A stretch of 64,000 nucleotides of DNA from Alistipes sp. (GCA_017381935.1 JAFOBG010000059.1:1-64000); one strand, 5' to 3'. Shown: positions 1 through 7,875, counted from the first letter of the stretch. Notes: generated by a model not told the origin, from the sequence alone. Translations and numbers: made by a program.

Positions 1-876
1 ATCTGCGCAAGAGAGAACGGTAAACTTGTGCAAGTCAGCCTCAGGGTTGAGAGGAATAGTATCAGATACGATAACCTCAGTCAGAGCGCTCTCGTTAATT
101 CTGTCATAAGCCTTACCTGAGAGTACAGGGTGTGTAATTGCTGCACGAACAGACTTCGCACCACGCTCCATAAGCATATTTGCAGCCATGCAGATAGTAC
201 CTGCTGTGTCAATCATATCGTCAACAATTAGCACGTTACGGCCCTCTACATCACCAATAGCGGTCATAGAGCCTACTACGTTAGCCTTTGCACGCTCCTT
301 GTGAGAGATGATAATAGGGGTACCTAAGAGCTTTGCGTATGTACCTGCACGCTTAGCACCACCCATGTCAGGAGCTGCGATAGAGAGGTCCTCAATACCC
401 AAGCTCTGGATGTAAGGGACAAACATACCGCTTGCATAGAGCGCATCTACCGGAACCTCGAAGAAGCCCTGAATCTGGTCAGCATGGAGGTCCATGGTCA
501 TCACGCGGTCAACACCTGCTGCTGTAAGCATATTGGCAACAAGCTTTGAGGTGATAGGAACTCGTGGACGGTCCTTGCGGTCCTGACGTGCCCAACCGAA
601 GTAAGGGATAACTGCAATAACCTTGTAAGCCGATGCACGACGAGCTGCGTCAATCATCATAAGCAACTCCATCAGATTGTCTGACTTAGGGAAGGTTGAC
701 TGGATAATGAATACTGTACAACCGCGAATAGACTCTGCAAAGCGTGGCTGGAACTCACCATCGCTGAACTCAAGACACTCGCAATCGCCAAGTGTTGTGC
801 CGTAAGCGGCAACAATCTTCTCTGCAAGGTAACGTGATGAACGACCTGCGAAGAACTTAATTTTGTGGATAGCCAT
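1..876 (-). CDS. prs: Ribose-phosphate pyrophosphokinase, 3' end cut off by the window
   Basis: Makes PRPP from ribose 5-phosphate and ATP for purine, pyrimidine, histidine, tryptophan and NAD synthesis in the cytoplasm. I translated the minus strand from ATG 876-874: it begins MAIHKIKFFAGRSSRYLAEK and stays open for 292 codons to base 1, so about 20 C-terminal residues are missing compared with the usual 310-315. Visible family motifs are the PRPP synthetase signature DLHADQIQGFF and the PRPP-binding loop VLIVDDMIDTAGT near the C-terminal part. The start is fixed by homology to the family N-terminus. The gene follows ysxC on the same strand, but a 277-bp gap with its own promoter-like box and a long leader separates them. 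Identity is secure. Confidence 0.97.
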   Translation of the reverse strand, partial: MAIHKIKFFAGRSSRYLAEKIVAAYGTTLGDCECLEFSDGEFQPRFAESIRGCTVFIIQSTFPKSDNLMELLMMIDAARRASAYKVIAVIPYFGWARQDRKDRPRVPITSKLVANMLTAAGVDRVMTMDLHADQIQGFFEVPVDALYASGMFVPYIQSLGIEDLSIAAPDMGGAKRAGTYAKLLGTPIIISHKERAKANVVGSMTAIGDVEGRNVLIVDDMIDTAGTICMAANMLMERGAKSVRAAITHPVLSGKAYDRINESALTEVIVSDTIPLNPEADLHKFTVLSCAD

Positions 877-1070
877 AAGAATGTGTTTTGGTATTTATTA
901 AAATAAGTTTAATTCATTCTCTATGCGGTTTCGGCTTCTTTGAGGCTCTTTTTGGCCTACTTTCCATTTTTGCCCTTGCAAATACGGCGTATTAGCTGCG
1001 GTCAATAAATGCCAACTATGCTCAAAAATAGCTCTCAAATAACCTCGAAATAAATACCAAAACCCATTCT
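877..1070 (-). promoter_or_regulatory. Candidate structured leader RNA of prs: long inverted repeat closing on the start codon
   Basis: Bases 878-899 and 1049-1070 are inverted copies of each other, 21 of 22 positions complementary; the uninterrupted core is GTTTTGGTATTTATT at 885-899 against AATAAATACCAAAAC at 1049-1063. In the prs transcript these would form a stem enclosing about 149 nt, and its 3' arm would end one nucleotide before the prs AUG, covering the whole initiation region. No gene lies inside. It could be a cis-acting regulatory RNA or a MITE-like insertion; sequence alone does not decide. No known riboswitch class is recognised. Confidence 0.6.
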
Positions 1071-1110
1071 AGTACTCATAGCAAGAGGGGAGTGTATTTA
1101 CTTCGTTTGT

Positions 1111-1139
1111 GTAAAGTAACACTTTACGGGGCAAAGATA
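1111..1139 (-). promoter_or_regulatory. Possible prs promoter -7 box with adjoining hairpin
   Basis: On the minus strand TATCTTTG (1139-1132) matches the Bacteroidetes -7 consensus TAnnTTTG. No clear TTG is seen about 20 bp upstream of it. Immediately downstream is a perfect 7-bp hairpin, GTAAAGT-aac-ACTTTAC at 1111-1127, which could end the ysxC transcript or be the first element of the prs leader. If this is the promoter, the prs leader is about 250 nt long. Confidence 0.4.
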
Positions 1140-1153
1140 GCAAAAATAGGCTA

Positions 1154-1762
1154 TTATTCACCATCTTTATTAAAACCTTTTAATATTTCTTCAATATAGG
1201 TAAGTATCTCCTCGCGACCTAAGCTCTTTTCAGACGAGCTGACAAACATTGGTGGTAGCTCTTCCCACTGCTCGGAGAGCGTCTGCTTATATATAGAGAC
1301 GCTGCGCTCAAGCTGTGCTTTGGAGAGTTTGTCTGCCTTTGTAAAGATAATACCGAAAGGTACTCCGTTCATGCCGAGTTGCTCGATAAACTCAAGGTCT
1401 ATCTTTTGAGGCTCATGGCGGGAGTCAACAAGTACGAAGAGGAAGTGCATCTTCTCGCACTTAAAGACATAGTCGGTAATAATCTTTGAGAAGGCTCCAC
1501 GAGTGCTCTTTGATGTGCGGGCATAACCATATCCGGGAAGGTCAACCAGATACCAGCTGTTGTTAATTGTAAAGTGGTTTATCAGTCGTGTCTTTCCGGG
1601 AGTGGCAGAGACCTTCGCAAGGCCACGATGTTGGGTAAGCATGTTGATAAGCGAACTCTTACCCACATTACTGCGTCCGATAAATGCAATATCGGGCAGA
1701 GAGTCCTTAGGTACTTGCGAAATGCGCTCTGAGCTGCACTTAAAAGAGGCTCTTACAATCAT
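1154..1762 (-). CDS. ysxC: Ribosome biogenesis GTP-binding protein YsxC/EngB
   Basis: A 202-residue Era/Obg-type GTPase needed for 50S subunit assembly in other bacteria. G1 is GRSNVGKSS near residue 29, the G3 region DLPGYGYA is near residue 74, and G4 is TKAD near residue 141, which is the standard YsxC layout. Length is normal for the family. Only two bases separate its start from the stop of the upstream alpha-galactosidase gene, so it is probably translated from the same mRNA as glmS and that gene. The combination is a physical operon rather than a functional one. Confidence 0.95.
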   Translation of the reverse strand: MIVRASFKCSSERISQVPKDSLPDIAFIGRSNVGKSSLINMLTQHRGLAKVSATPGKTRLINHFTINNSWYLVDLPGYGYARTSKSTRGAFSKIITDYVFKCEKMHFLFVLVDSRHEPQKIDLEFIEQLGMNGVPFGIIFTKADKLSKAQLERSVSIYKQTLSEQWEELPPMFVSSSEKSLGREEILTYIEEILKGFNKDGE

Positions 1763-1764
1763 AA

Positions 1765-4002
1765 CTACTGTGCTATAAGCTCGATGATATGACTTCTAAA
1801 GTCGTTCATATCACGAATGTCATTATATGGTGTACGACGTGAAGACTTCTTTGTCAGCTCAGGAATTACAACGCCCTCCTCCATAAGGTAGCGACCACTG
1901 ACAATCTTGCCGTCGAGAGCCATAGGCTTATCCTTAACCTCTGGTGCAGCCTCACGAAGGAGATACTTGCGGTTAGGGTCCAAGCCCTGGAACTTGATAA
2001 TACGGTCAGGCATCTGACGAGTAAAGACCATGCGATATACAAATGCTACAGCACGGCTCTTGTCAGGCTCTACATACATCAGTGAGCACCAATCACGGTT
2101 GCCCTCATAAGGAGAGACTAACTTGTACAAATCGCCCTGCTGAATTGTAGGACGCAGGCTCTTGTATGCCTCAATGGCACGAGTTGCATACTCCTGCTCA
2201 GCCTCGGTAAGCTGTGCTGGAACCATCTCCATACCCAAGCGGCACATAGAGGCAACGTCAAAACGGAACTTTACAGGTACACGACGCTGTGTATATTTGT
2301 TCTGTGTAGAGCATACATGGGCTGCAAGTATATTGGCAGGGTAGAAGTTGAGTGCTCCCCACTGGATGTAGATGCGGTGCAATGCGTCTGTCTGGTCAGA
2401 AGTCCACAACTCCTGGAAGTAAGGCAGATAGCCGTAGTTCATACGATAACCGCCTGATGCGCAGAGCTGAATTTTGAGTGTAGGATATGCAGTACGGATA
2501 CGCTTGAGTGTCTTCTGCAGACCGAGGTGGTGGTCAACGTAGAGATTAGACTGCTTACTCTTTGGAAGATATTGGCTCTGTGCGTTGAACATACACATAT
2601 TGTGGTCCCACTTGATGTACTCAATGCCCGGATTCTCCTTCATCAGATTATCCACAACGCCAAAGACAAAGTCCTGAACCTCAGGGTTGGTCATGTCTAG
2701 GAGCATCTGAGTTTTGCCACGACCATAAGTAGGCTCAAAGGCCTCATGGCGTAATACCCAATCTGGGTGTTTCTCATAGAGCTCACTATATGTGTTTACC
2801 ATCTCAGGCTCAATCCAGATACCGAACTTAAGGCCTTTGCTTGAGGCATACTCTACAAGTTTGCCGATACCAAGTGGCAGTTTCTGCTTACATACCTGCC
2901 AATCACCAAGGCCACCCTTGTCGCTATTGTCGCGGATATACTTGTTACCAAACCAGCCATCGTCCATAACAAACATCTCGCCGCCAAGACGTGCGAAGTC
3001 GGACATCATATCGTTCATGCCATCCTGGGTAATATCCTGACGAACACCCTCCCATGAGTTGAGGAGTATCTCTCTAGTATGAGTACCCTGAAGAATGTGG
3101 TGATGACGTGCCCAATAGTGGAGGTTACGTGTAGCCTGACCTTTGCCCTTTGTTGAGTAGGTGAGGATAAACTGAGGTGTTACAAGGCTCTTCTTGCCAT
3201 CAAGTGTATAGTCGGCACCTGTGGGGTTGATACCTGCGAAAATCTGAATAGGGTTGCCGCTGATACGGTTATTGACAAACTCGATGTGGAAGTTTCCTGT
3301 CCATGCAAGGCTACCTGCAATTACATTGCCCTCGGTCTCTGACAGATGACCATCTGTACCGAGCATGAAAGAGGCGTTGTGGTGCACTGATGGACGACCT
3401 CCGTCTTGTGTAGAGAGTATCTTGATGCCCTCGCCAAGTTTCTCATAGTTTTCGTTATTCTCGTTGCCATGGAAGCCGTCAATGTGGAAGAGCATACAGT
3501 CCTGAGACTTGACAGGAAGGCACATAGACATATACTTCTGCAGATATACAGGCTTCTTGCCCTCGTTGATATACTCAGCCCAGAGTTTCATCACGTCGCA
3601 ATCTGTATATGCGTCGTAGTGTACTACAACCTTAAAGGTAGGGTGTGCTATATCCTTAAGGGTGAAGGCAAGGCAATCAAGACCATTCTCTGTTTTGCGC
3701 TCTACAGCCTCCACAACAAGGTTTGTGGCATTATCTCCGTCAGCGTGCTTGACAAGTACGGCATGATAGTCAGAGCAGTGTGTTCCGAAAGAACGGAAGG
3801 CCTGCCACTTCATTGCACGGTGAGATGAGAAGATATCATCGCTATCCGCCTTTGTGCCGTAATAACGGAAGTAGAGTGGTTTGCCAACCTCTGCACTAAG
3901 ACATAGTGTTGTATTAGGTGTGGAGAGTAGGTAGTTACTCTCCTTTGCTACTGCTGTAAGTGCAAGGAACAGCAGACAGAGTGTTGTTAGTAGCTTTTTC
4001 AT
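1765..4002 (-). CDS. Secreted GH36 alpha-galactosidase
   Basis: 745 residues starting with a hydrophobic signal peptide (about residues 1-19, ending ALTAVAK), so it probably acts in the periplasm on terminal alpha-1,6-galactose of oligosaccharides such as melibiose or raffinose. The GH36 catalytic barrel shows DDGWFG (about 347-352), WIEPEMV (396-402), YIKWDHN with the expected nucleophile Asp466, and WTSDQTDA with the expected acid/base Asp536. The common CASGGGR motif reads CASGGYR here. It lies 20 bp after glmS and 2 bp before ysxC on the same strand, with no transporter or other glycosidase beside it, so its placement looks accidental or recent. Confidence 0.92.
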   Translation of the reverse strand: MKKLLTTLCLLFLALTAVAKESNYLLSTPNTTLCLSAEVGKPLYFRYYGTKADSDDIFSSHRAMKWQAFRSFGTHCSDYHAVLVKHADGDNATNLVVEAVERKTENGLDCLAFTLKDIAHPTFKVVVHYDAYTDCDVMKLWAEYINEGKKPVYLQKYMSMCLPVKSQDCMLFHIDGFHGNENNENYEKLGEGIKILSTQDGGRPSVHHNASFMLGTDGHLSETEGNVIAGSLAWTGNFHIEFVNNRISGNPIQIFAGINPTGADYTLDGKKSLVTPQFILTYSTKGKGQATRNLHYWARHHHILQGTHTREILLNSWEGVRQDITQDGMNDMMSDFARLGGEMFVMDDGWFGNKYIRDNSDKGGLGDWQVCKQKLPLGIGKLVEYASSKGLKFGIWIEPEMVNTYSELYEKHPDWVLRHEAFEPTYGRGKTQMLLDMTNPEVQDFVFGVVDNLMKENPGIEYIKWDHNMCMFNAQSQYLPKSKQSNLYVDHHLGLQKTLKRIRTAYPTLKIQLCASGGYRMNYGYLPYFQELWTSDQTDALHRIYIQWGALNFYPANILAAHVCSTQNKYTQRRVPVKFRFDVASMCRLGMEMVPAQLTEAEQEYATRAIEAYKSLRPTIQQGDLYKLVSPYEGNRDWCSLMYVEPDKSRAVAFVYRMVFTRQMPDRIIKFQGLDPNRKYLLREAAPEVKDKPMALDGKIVSGRYLMEEGVVIPELTKKSSRRTPYNDIRDMNDFRSHIIELIAQ

Positions 4003-4022
4003 GTTATAGTTTTTTTAGTTCG

Positions 4023-5870
4023 TTACTCTACGGTTACTGACTTGGCCAAGTTGCGTGGCTGATCTACATTGCGGCCCTTGTTGACTGCAATGTAGTATGC
4101 TAAAAGTTGCAACGGAATGGCTGTAAGCAACGGTGTGAGGCACTCTGAAATCTGTGGCACCTCAAGCACGTAGTCTGCCATCTGAGAGACTATCGTATCG
4201 CCCTCTGTTACAATGGCTACAACCTTACCGCCACGAGCCTTAACCTGCTGTATGTTGCTCACTGTCTTTTCATAAACGTTATCCTTGATTGCAATGACTA
4301 CAGATGGCATGTCGTTGTCTATCAGTGCAATAGTGCCATGTTTCATCTCGGCAGCAGGGTAGCCCTCAGCGTGGATGTATGAAATCTCCTTCAACTTCAG
4401 CGCACCCTCAAGGGCTGACGGATAGTTATATCCACGGCCTAAGTAGAGGAAGTTGTGTGCGTATGTGAATATCTTTGCAAGTTCCTGAATTTGGTCGTTG
4501 AGCTTGAAAATCTCTTTGATAAGGGTCGGAACACGGCGTATATCGGATGCAATCTCCTGCAACTTGCTATCGCTTATTGTCCCTTTCATCTGACCGATAA
4601 GAAGACTCATCATAGCAAGCACAGTTACCTGACCTGTAAAGGCCTTTGTTGAGGCTACACCAATCTCAGGACCTACATGGATATAGCAGCCTGAGTCTGT
4701 AGCTCGTGGAATAGAAGAGCCGATAACATTGCAGATACCGAAGACAAAAGCTCCCGCACTCTTAGCCTTCTCAAGGGCAGCAAGTGTGTCGGCTGTCTCG
4801 CCCGACTGAGAGAGAGCTATAAGTACATCGCCCTTCGTTATAACAGGGTTAGAGTAGCGGAACTCGCTTGCATACTCAACCACTACAGGTATGCGGCAGA
4901 AGTCCTCAATAAGGTGCTTGCCGATAAGGGCTGCATGCCATGAAGTGCCGCAGGCTACGATAATGATACGATTTGTGTTGAGGAATATATCCTTGTGCTC
5001 AATAATTCCAGAGAGCGTTACCTGTTTGCCGTCGGCAGATATTCTGCCACTGATGCAGTCTGCAAGAGTACGTGGTTGCTCGAAAATCTCCTTGAGCATG
5101 AAGTGTGGGTAGCCTCCCTTCTCCAACTCCTCAATAGACATCTGCAACTCTGTAATCTCAATTTTGCTCTCATCGGCGCTCTTACAATCATAGACCTTAA
5201 GCTCCTCGCCTCGGTTGATAACAGCTATCTCGCCATCGTTCAAATAGACAACCTTGTTTGTATATTCGATAATCGGAGTTGCGTCAGATGCAATAAAATA
5301 CTCATCCTCGCCTACACCAATTACAAGAGGTGAAGATTGACGAGCTGCAATAATTGTATTAGGGTTTTGACGATCCACAACCGCTATAGCATAAGCACCC
5401 ACAATGCGCTTTGTGGCCTCCTTGACTGCCTCAAATGCAGAGCAGTTGTTAGTCTGCATAATATACTCGATAAGCTGCACAGCAACCTCTGTGTCTGTCT
5501 GGCTGACAAATGTATATCCCTTGTTTGATAGAGCCTCCTTGAGCACAGAGTAATTCTCAATTGTGCCGTTGTGAACCATTGCAATACGTCCCGACTCAGA
5601 ACAGTGAGGGTGCGCATTGATGTCATTCGGCTCGCCATGTGTTGCCCAACGAGTATGTGCAATACCTATATTGCCACTCAAATCTTTATTTTCAGCATAG
5701 TGCTCCAAAGCCTCAACCTTGCCCTTACTCTTGTATATATTTAGAGAGCCCTCCTCATTGATAATGGCTACACCCGATGAGTCATATCCTCGATACTCTA
5801 AACGGTGAAGTCCCTGAATAAGAATGTCATAAGCCCTTCTCTGACCTATATAACCAACAATTCCACACAT
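4023..5870 (-). CDS. glmS: Glutamine--fructose-6-phosphate aminotransferase (isomerizing)
   Basis: First committed step of UDP-GlcNAc synthesis: fructose 6-phosphate plus glutamine gives glucosamine 6-phosphate. 615 residues. The mature N-terminus is Cys2 (MCGIVGYIG), the class-II glutaminase nucleophile, followed by HTRWATHG near residue 72. Two SIS sugar-isomerase domains follow (CGTSWHAALIG near 306; YLGRGYNYPSALEGALKLKE in the second), ending with the typical KSVTVE tail. It leads a tight three-gene cluster with the GH36 gene and ysxC and has its own promoter upstream. No glmS ribozyme-type sequence is visible in its leader, which is only about 45-50 nt long. Confidence 0.98.
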   Translation of the reverse strand: MCGIVGYIGQRRAYDILIQGLHRLEYRGYDSSGVAIINEEGSLNIYKSKGKVEALEHYAENKDLSGNIGIAHTRWATHGEPNDINAHPHCSESGRIAMVHNGTIENYSVLKEALSNKGYTFVSQTDTEVAVQLIEYIMQTNNCSAFEAVKEATKRIVGAYAIAVVDRQNPNTIIAARQSSPLVIGVGEDEYFIASDATPIIEYTNKVVYLNDGEIAVINRGEELKVYDCKSADESKIEITELQMSIEELEKGGYPHFMLKEIFEQPRTLADCISGRISADGKQVTLSGIIEHKDIFLNTNRIIIVACGTSWHAALIGKHLIEDFCRIPVVVEYASEFRYSNPVITKGDVLIALSQSGETADTLAALEKAKSAGAFVFGICNVIGSSIPRATDSGCYIHVGPEIGVASTKAFTGQVTVLAMMSLLIGQMKGTISDSKLQEIASDIRRVPTLIKEIFKLNDQIQELAKIFTYAHNFLYLGRGYNYPSALEGALKLKEISYIHAEGYPAAEMKHGTIALIDNDMPSVVIAIKDNVYEKTVSNIQQVKARGGKVVAIVTEGDTIVSQMADYVLEVPQISECLTPLLTAIPLQLLAYYIAVNKGRNVDQPRNLAKSVTVE

Positions 5871-5922
5871 AATATTATTTTGTTTTTATTTAATTTTTAT
5901 TATATATATAATAATAAGCGTG

Positions 5923-5953
5923 CAAATATAAGAAAAATTTCCCTAATTTCCAA
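5923..5953 (-). promoter_or_regulatory. glmS promoter
   Basis: Reading the minus strand, TTG (5953-5951) and TATATTTG (5930-5923) are 20 bp apart, matching the Bacteroidetes housekeeping consensus (-33 TTG, -7 TAnnTTTG). It sits 52 bp upstream of the glmS start codon. The -33 box overlaps the outer stem of the structured element at 5950-6164. Confidence 0.75.
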
Positions 5954-6164
5954 CACCCTACTCCTGCTGATATAGTTTAACAACTGTAGCACCGCCGAGA
6001 ACTGCCCGCTTTTTCGAGAAAAAGCATGGCGTGCAAAAAGCTTTTGGCGAAACTCTGTTTCGCTTATGTGCTGTAGCATGTTGGGGATAACTTTTGACCA
6101 AGTTATTGAAATGACAAATAGAGCCTTTACACTTTCAAGCAAGCTTGAGTGTTAGGCTCTATTT
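5950..6164. other. Dense cluster of nested inverted repeats, possible structured RNA or repeat element
   Basis: Six stems are visible in 215 bp. The outer stem is CCAACA+CTAC (5950-5955, 5958-5961) with GTAG+TGTTGG (6073-6076, 6079-6084). Inside it are GCACCGCC (5989-5996) with GGCGTGC (6028-6034), GCTTTTT-CGAG-AAAAAGC (6008-6025) and GCGAAAC-TCT-GTTTCGC (6047-6063). After it come ATAACTT-6 nt-AAGTTAT (6087-6106) and a long imperfect hairpin closed by AAATAGAGCC/GGCTCTATTT (6116-6164). No promoter consensus was found that would fix a transcribed strand. An 80-codon minus-strand reading frame crosses the region but has no recognisable domain and is shaped by the repeats. Confidence 0.5.
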
Positions 6165-6244
6165 CTCCTTTCACTGCCTACATCAGTAGCCCCCCAACCC
6201 AAAAACAGAATATACGGGTAACAGAAATTAGTGTCAGGTGTTTT

Positions 6245-6308
6245 GGTAACACGTGGTAACATCTGGCAACATCCGGTAACGCCCCTGTTACCATGTTACT
6301 TTGTTACC
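6245..6308. repeat. Left inverted-repeat arm: 10-bp GGYAAC array
   Basis: Four head-to-tail 10-bp units (GGTAACACGT, GGTAACATCT, GGCAACATCC, GGTAACGCCC) are followed by oppositely oriented GTTACC-type units at 8-bp spacing (GTTACCAT, GTTACTTT, GTTACC). The arm is the inverted counterpart of 7675-7728: apart from one extra 10-bp unit here, 52 of 54 aligned positions agree. A weaker outlying match (TAACAGAAA near 6218) extends the similarity outward. Units repeating once per helical turn look like protein-binding sites rather than simple transposon ends. Confidence 0.85.
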
Positions 6309-6366
6309 CAACTACAGTGTGTAAATTACAACCTTTACAATTCAATGATTGATAATTATTTGTAAA

Positions 6367-6414
6367 ATAATTGAAAAAATAATTGTCAAAATACTTGTCA
6401 AAATACTTGACAAA
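6367..6414 (+). repeat. Four 12-bp iteron-like tandem repeats
   Basis: Consecutive units read ATAATTGAAAAA, ATAATTGTCAAA, ATACTTGTCAAA and ATACTTGACAAA, with a degenerate fifth copy (ATTATTTGTAAA) just before at 6355-6366. The last unit contains the -33 TTG of the promoter of the downstream ATPase gene. This arrangement, direct repeats overlapping the promoter of a Rep-like gene, resembles iterons that let plasmid initiators repress their own synthesis. The role is inferred. Confidence 0.75.
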
Positions 6415-6437
6415 GGCCTTTTTATTTACTATATTTG
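6407..6437 (+). promoter_or_regulatory. Promoter of the AAA ATPase gene
   Basis: TTG at 6407-6409 and TATATTTG at 6430-6437 are separated by 20 bp, an exact fit to the Bacteroidetes consensus. The -33 box lies inside the fourth 12-bp repeat, so a protein binding the repeats would occlude RNA polymerase. The predicted transcript would begin near 6444, leaving about 65 nt before ATG 6511. Confidence 0.75.
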
Positions 6438-6510
6438 CAGTAGGAATAATCTGTTTAACTTAACATAGAGTGTGGTAACCTATCACCTCTGTAAATATCT
6501 AAAAAATATT

Positions 6511-7590
6511 ATGATAGATGCTACTGAAGTAAATCAGCAGCTTAAGAGTGTAGCCTCATATATGAAATCTGAGGAGTCGTTTCTTAAGCTTACTAAGCAA
6601 GCTTTTGCCGATGCGAAAGTAGATCCAGAATTTGAACTAAAGCAAGGTCGTATTGCACCCTATTTTGTCGATGTAAATAAGCCGTTAGTAGAGACCGAGC
6701 CGCTAATATCAATAGGTGGCATGCCTGTCTGTTCGGCTGGTAATATATCGACTATTGTAGGTGAGGCTAAGAGTAAAAAGACGTTTTTAACTACAGCTAT
6801 TGTAGCCTCAGCTATAGCCTATCCATTTCCGGATAGTAGGGCCTTTGATAATGTATCTAACAATATATCTCTCAAGGTGTTATGGTTAGATACAGAGCAA
6901 AGTGAGGCTCATGTACGTAAGGTTATTGACCGTATAAACCGTATGTCGGGAAATGATCGTTCTTGTAGGGCAGATGATCCACGTCTGGGGTTCTATGCAT
7001 TGCGTGAGATAGAGCCCTCTATGCGCTTAGATGTATTACGAGATGCTCTATATGTATCTAAGCCCAATATTGTAGTAATTGATGGTGTGGCGGATATGCA
7101 GTATGACACTAACGACCTTCGAGAGTCAGATGCGCTTGTAGGCGAGCTTATGGCTCTTAGTACGGTTTATAACTGTCATATTATCTGTGTGTTACACACC
7201 AATCCTGGTACTGATAAAGCTCGAGGACATGTAGGCTCGTCTCTGCAACGTAAGTCAGAGAGTGTTATCTATGTACATAAGGTTGGTAACACCTCTATTG
7301 TAGAGCCTCAGTTCTGTCGCAATGAGCCTTTTGAGCGCTTTGAGTTTCAGATTTCTGAGGAGGGGCTACCTGAAATATGCAACCTGCCTACCGAGCCTCA
7401 GACTAAGGAGGATGAGGTTATCGATGTGTTGCGTAGTTACTTCGGTGGCTCTGTAGAGAGAAAAGTACTTGCGGCCAAACTCTCCGAAGTGTTTAATATT
7501 CAGATTAAAGCTGCTGGTATGAGAATTCATCGAGCTCGGCGTAAGGGTGTAATAACTATTGATGAGTGTAATGTTGTGCAAGTAGCTTAG
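6511..7590 (+). CDS. RepA-like AAA (RecA-fold) ATPase with C-terminal HTH
   Basis: 359 residues from ATG 6511; an in-frame GTG at 6472 would add 13 residues but lies in a GGTAAC repeat, so I prefer the ATG. Residues 84-91 (GEAKSKKT) are a Walker A loop, 187-191 (IVVID) Walker B, and 228-233 (LHTNPG) a sensor-like motif. This is the layout of the RepA/RSF1010-type hexameric helicase ATPases found on plasmids and mobilizable elements. Residues about 313-350 look like a winged-helix segment that might bind DNA. The gene stands alone, with no integrase, relaxase or primase beside it, between matching inverted arrays. A role in initiating replication, or in maintaining or moving its own locus, is inference. 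Confidence 0.8.
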   Translation: MIDATEVNQQLKSVASYMKSEESFLKLTKQAFADAKVDPEFELKQGRIAPYFVDVNKPLVETEPLISIGGMPVCSAGNISTIVGEAKSKKTFLTTAIVASAIAYPFPDSRAFDNVSNNISLKVLWLDTEQSEAHVRKVIDRINRMSGNDRSCRADDPRLGFYALREIEPSMRLDVLRDALYVSKPNIVVIDGVADMQYDTNDLRESDALVGELMALSTVYNCHIICVLHTNPGTDKARGHVGSSLQRKSESVIYVHKVGNTSIVEPQFCRNEPFERFEFQISEEGLPEICNLPTEPQTKEDEVIDVLRSYFGGSVERKVLAAKLSEVFNIQIKAAGMRIHRARRKGVITIDECNVVQVA

Positions 7591-7597
7591 TGTTGTG

Positions 7598-7624
7598 AAG
7601 GCCTCCTTTAAAGGGGCCTTTTAT
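7598..7624 (+). terminator. Intrinsic terminator after the AAA ATPase gene
   Basis: AAGGCC (7598-7603) pairs with GGCCTT (7615-7620) around an inner CCTTTAAAGG, followed by TTTTATTG. It lies 8 bp after the stop codon, so the ATPase gene is a complete one-gene transcription unit with its own promoter and terminator. Confidence 0.75.
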
Positions 7625-7674
7625 TGTGTTCTCTACTGCTGTAAGGGATACTTGATGGAGATATTGGGTAACGT

Positions 7675-7728
7675 GGTAACAAAGTAACATGGTAACGGGG
7701 GCGTTGCCGGATGTTGCCACGTGTTACC
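7675..7728. repeat. Right inverted-repeat arm: GGYAAC array
   Basis: Inverted counterpart of 6245-6308; it is one 10-bp unit shorter. Units visible here include GGTAAC, AGTAACAT, GGTAACGG, CGTTGCCG, TGTTGCCA and TGTTACC. Further weak units (GTTATTTTCTGTTATTTT, 7734-7751) continue outward, matching the outer part of the left arm. The arm ends about 30 bp before the -33 region of the V-ATPase promoter. Confidence 0.85.
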
Positions 7729-7758
7729 GGATGTGTTATTTTCTGTTATTTTGTAGGG

Positions 7759-7792
7759 TTTGGAGCGATTGACTATAGAATGACTATATTTG
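7759..7792 (+). promoter_or_regulatory. Probable promoter of the V-ATPase operon
   Basis: TATATTTG at 7785-7792 fits the -7 consensus. TTTG at 7759-7762 is the best -33 candidate, although the 22-bp spacing is slightly long. The first gene starts at 7876, giving a leader of about 75-80 nt that is very A+T rich. The promoter is just outside the right arm of the neighbouring repeat unit. Confidence 0.6.
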
Positions 7793-7875
7793 GTAGGAAA
7801 AAACTTGTTTTTTCGTGGATTTTTTTATAAATTTGTGGCGTTTTGTGAAAATCTTAAATTAAATATATATTTTTT

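Noticed and set aside
5871..5950. glmS ribozyme/riboswitch
   Set aside because: The leader between the predicted promoter and glmS is about 45-50 nt of A/T-rich sequence with no ribozyme core.
5900..6142. 80-codon minus-strand frame as a real gene
   Set aside because: It coincides with the stem-rich region, has no recognisable domain and crosses the glmS promoter. Treated as structured non-coding DNA.
6245..6308. CRISPR array
   Set aside because: Units are 8-10 bp with no spacers and no cas genes nearby; the array is mirrored on the other side of one gene.
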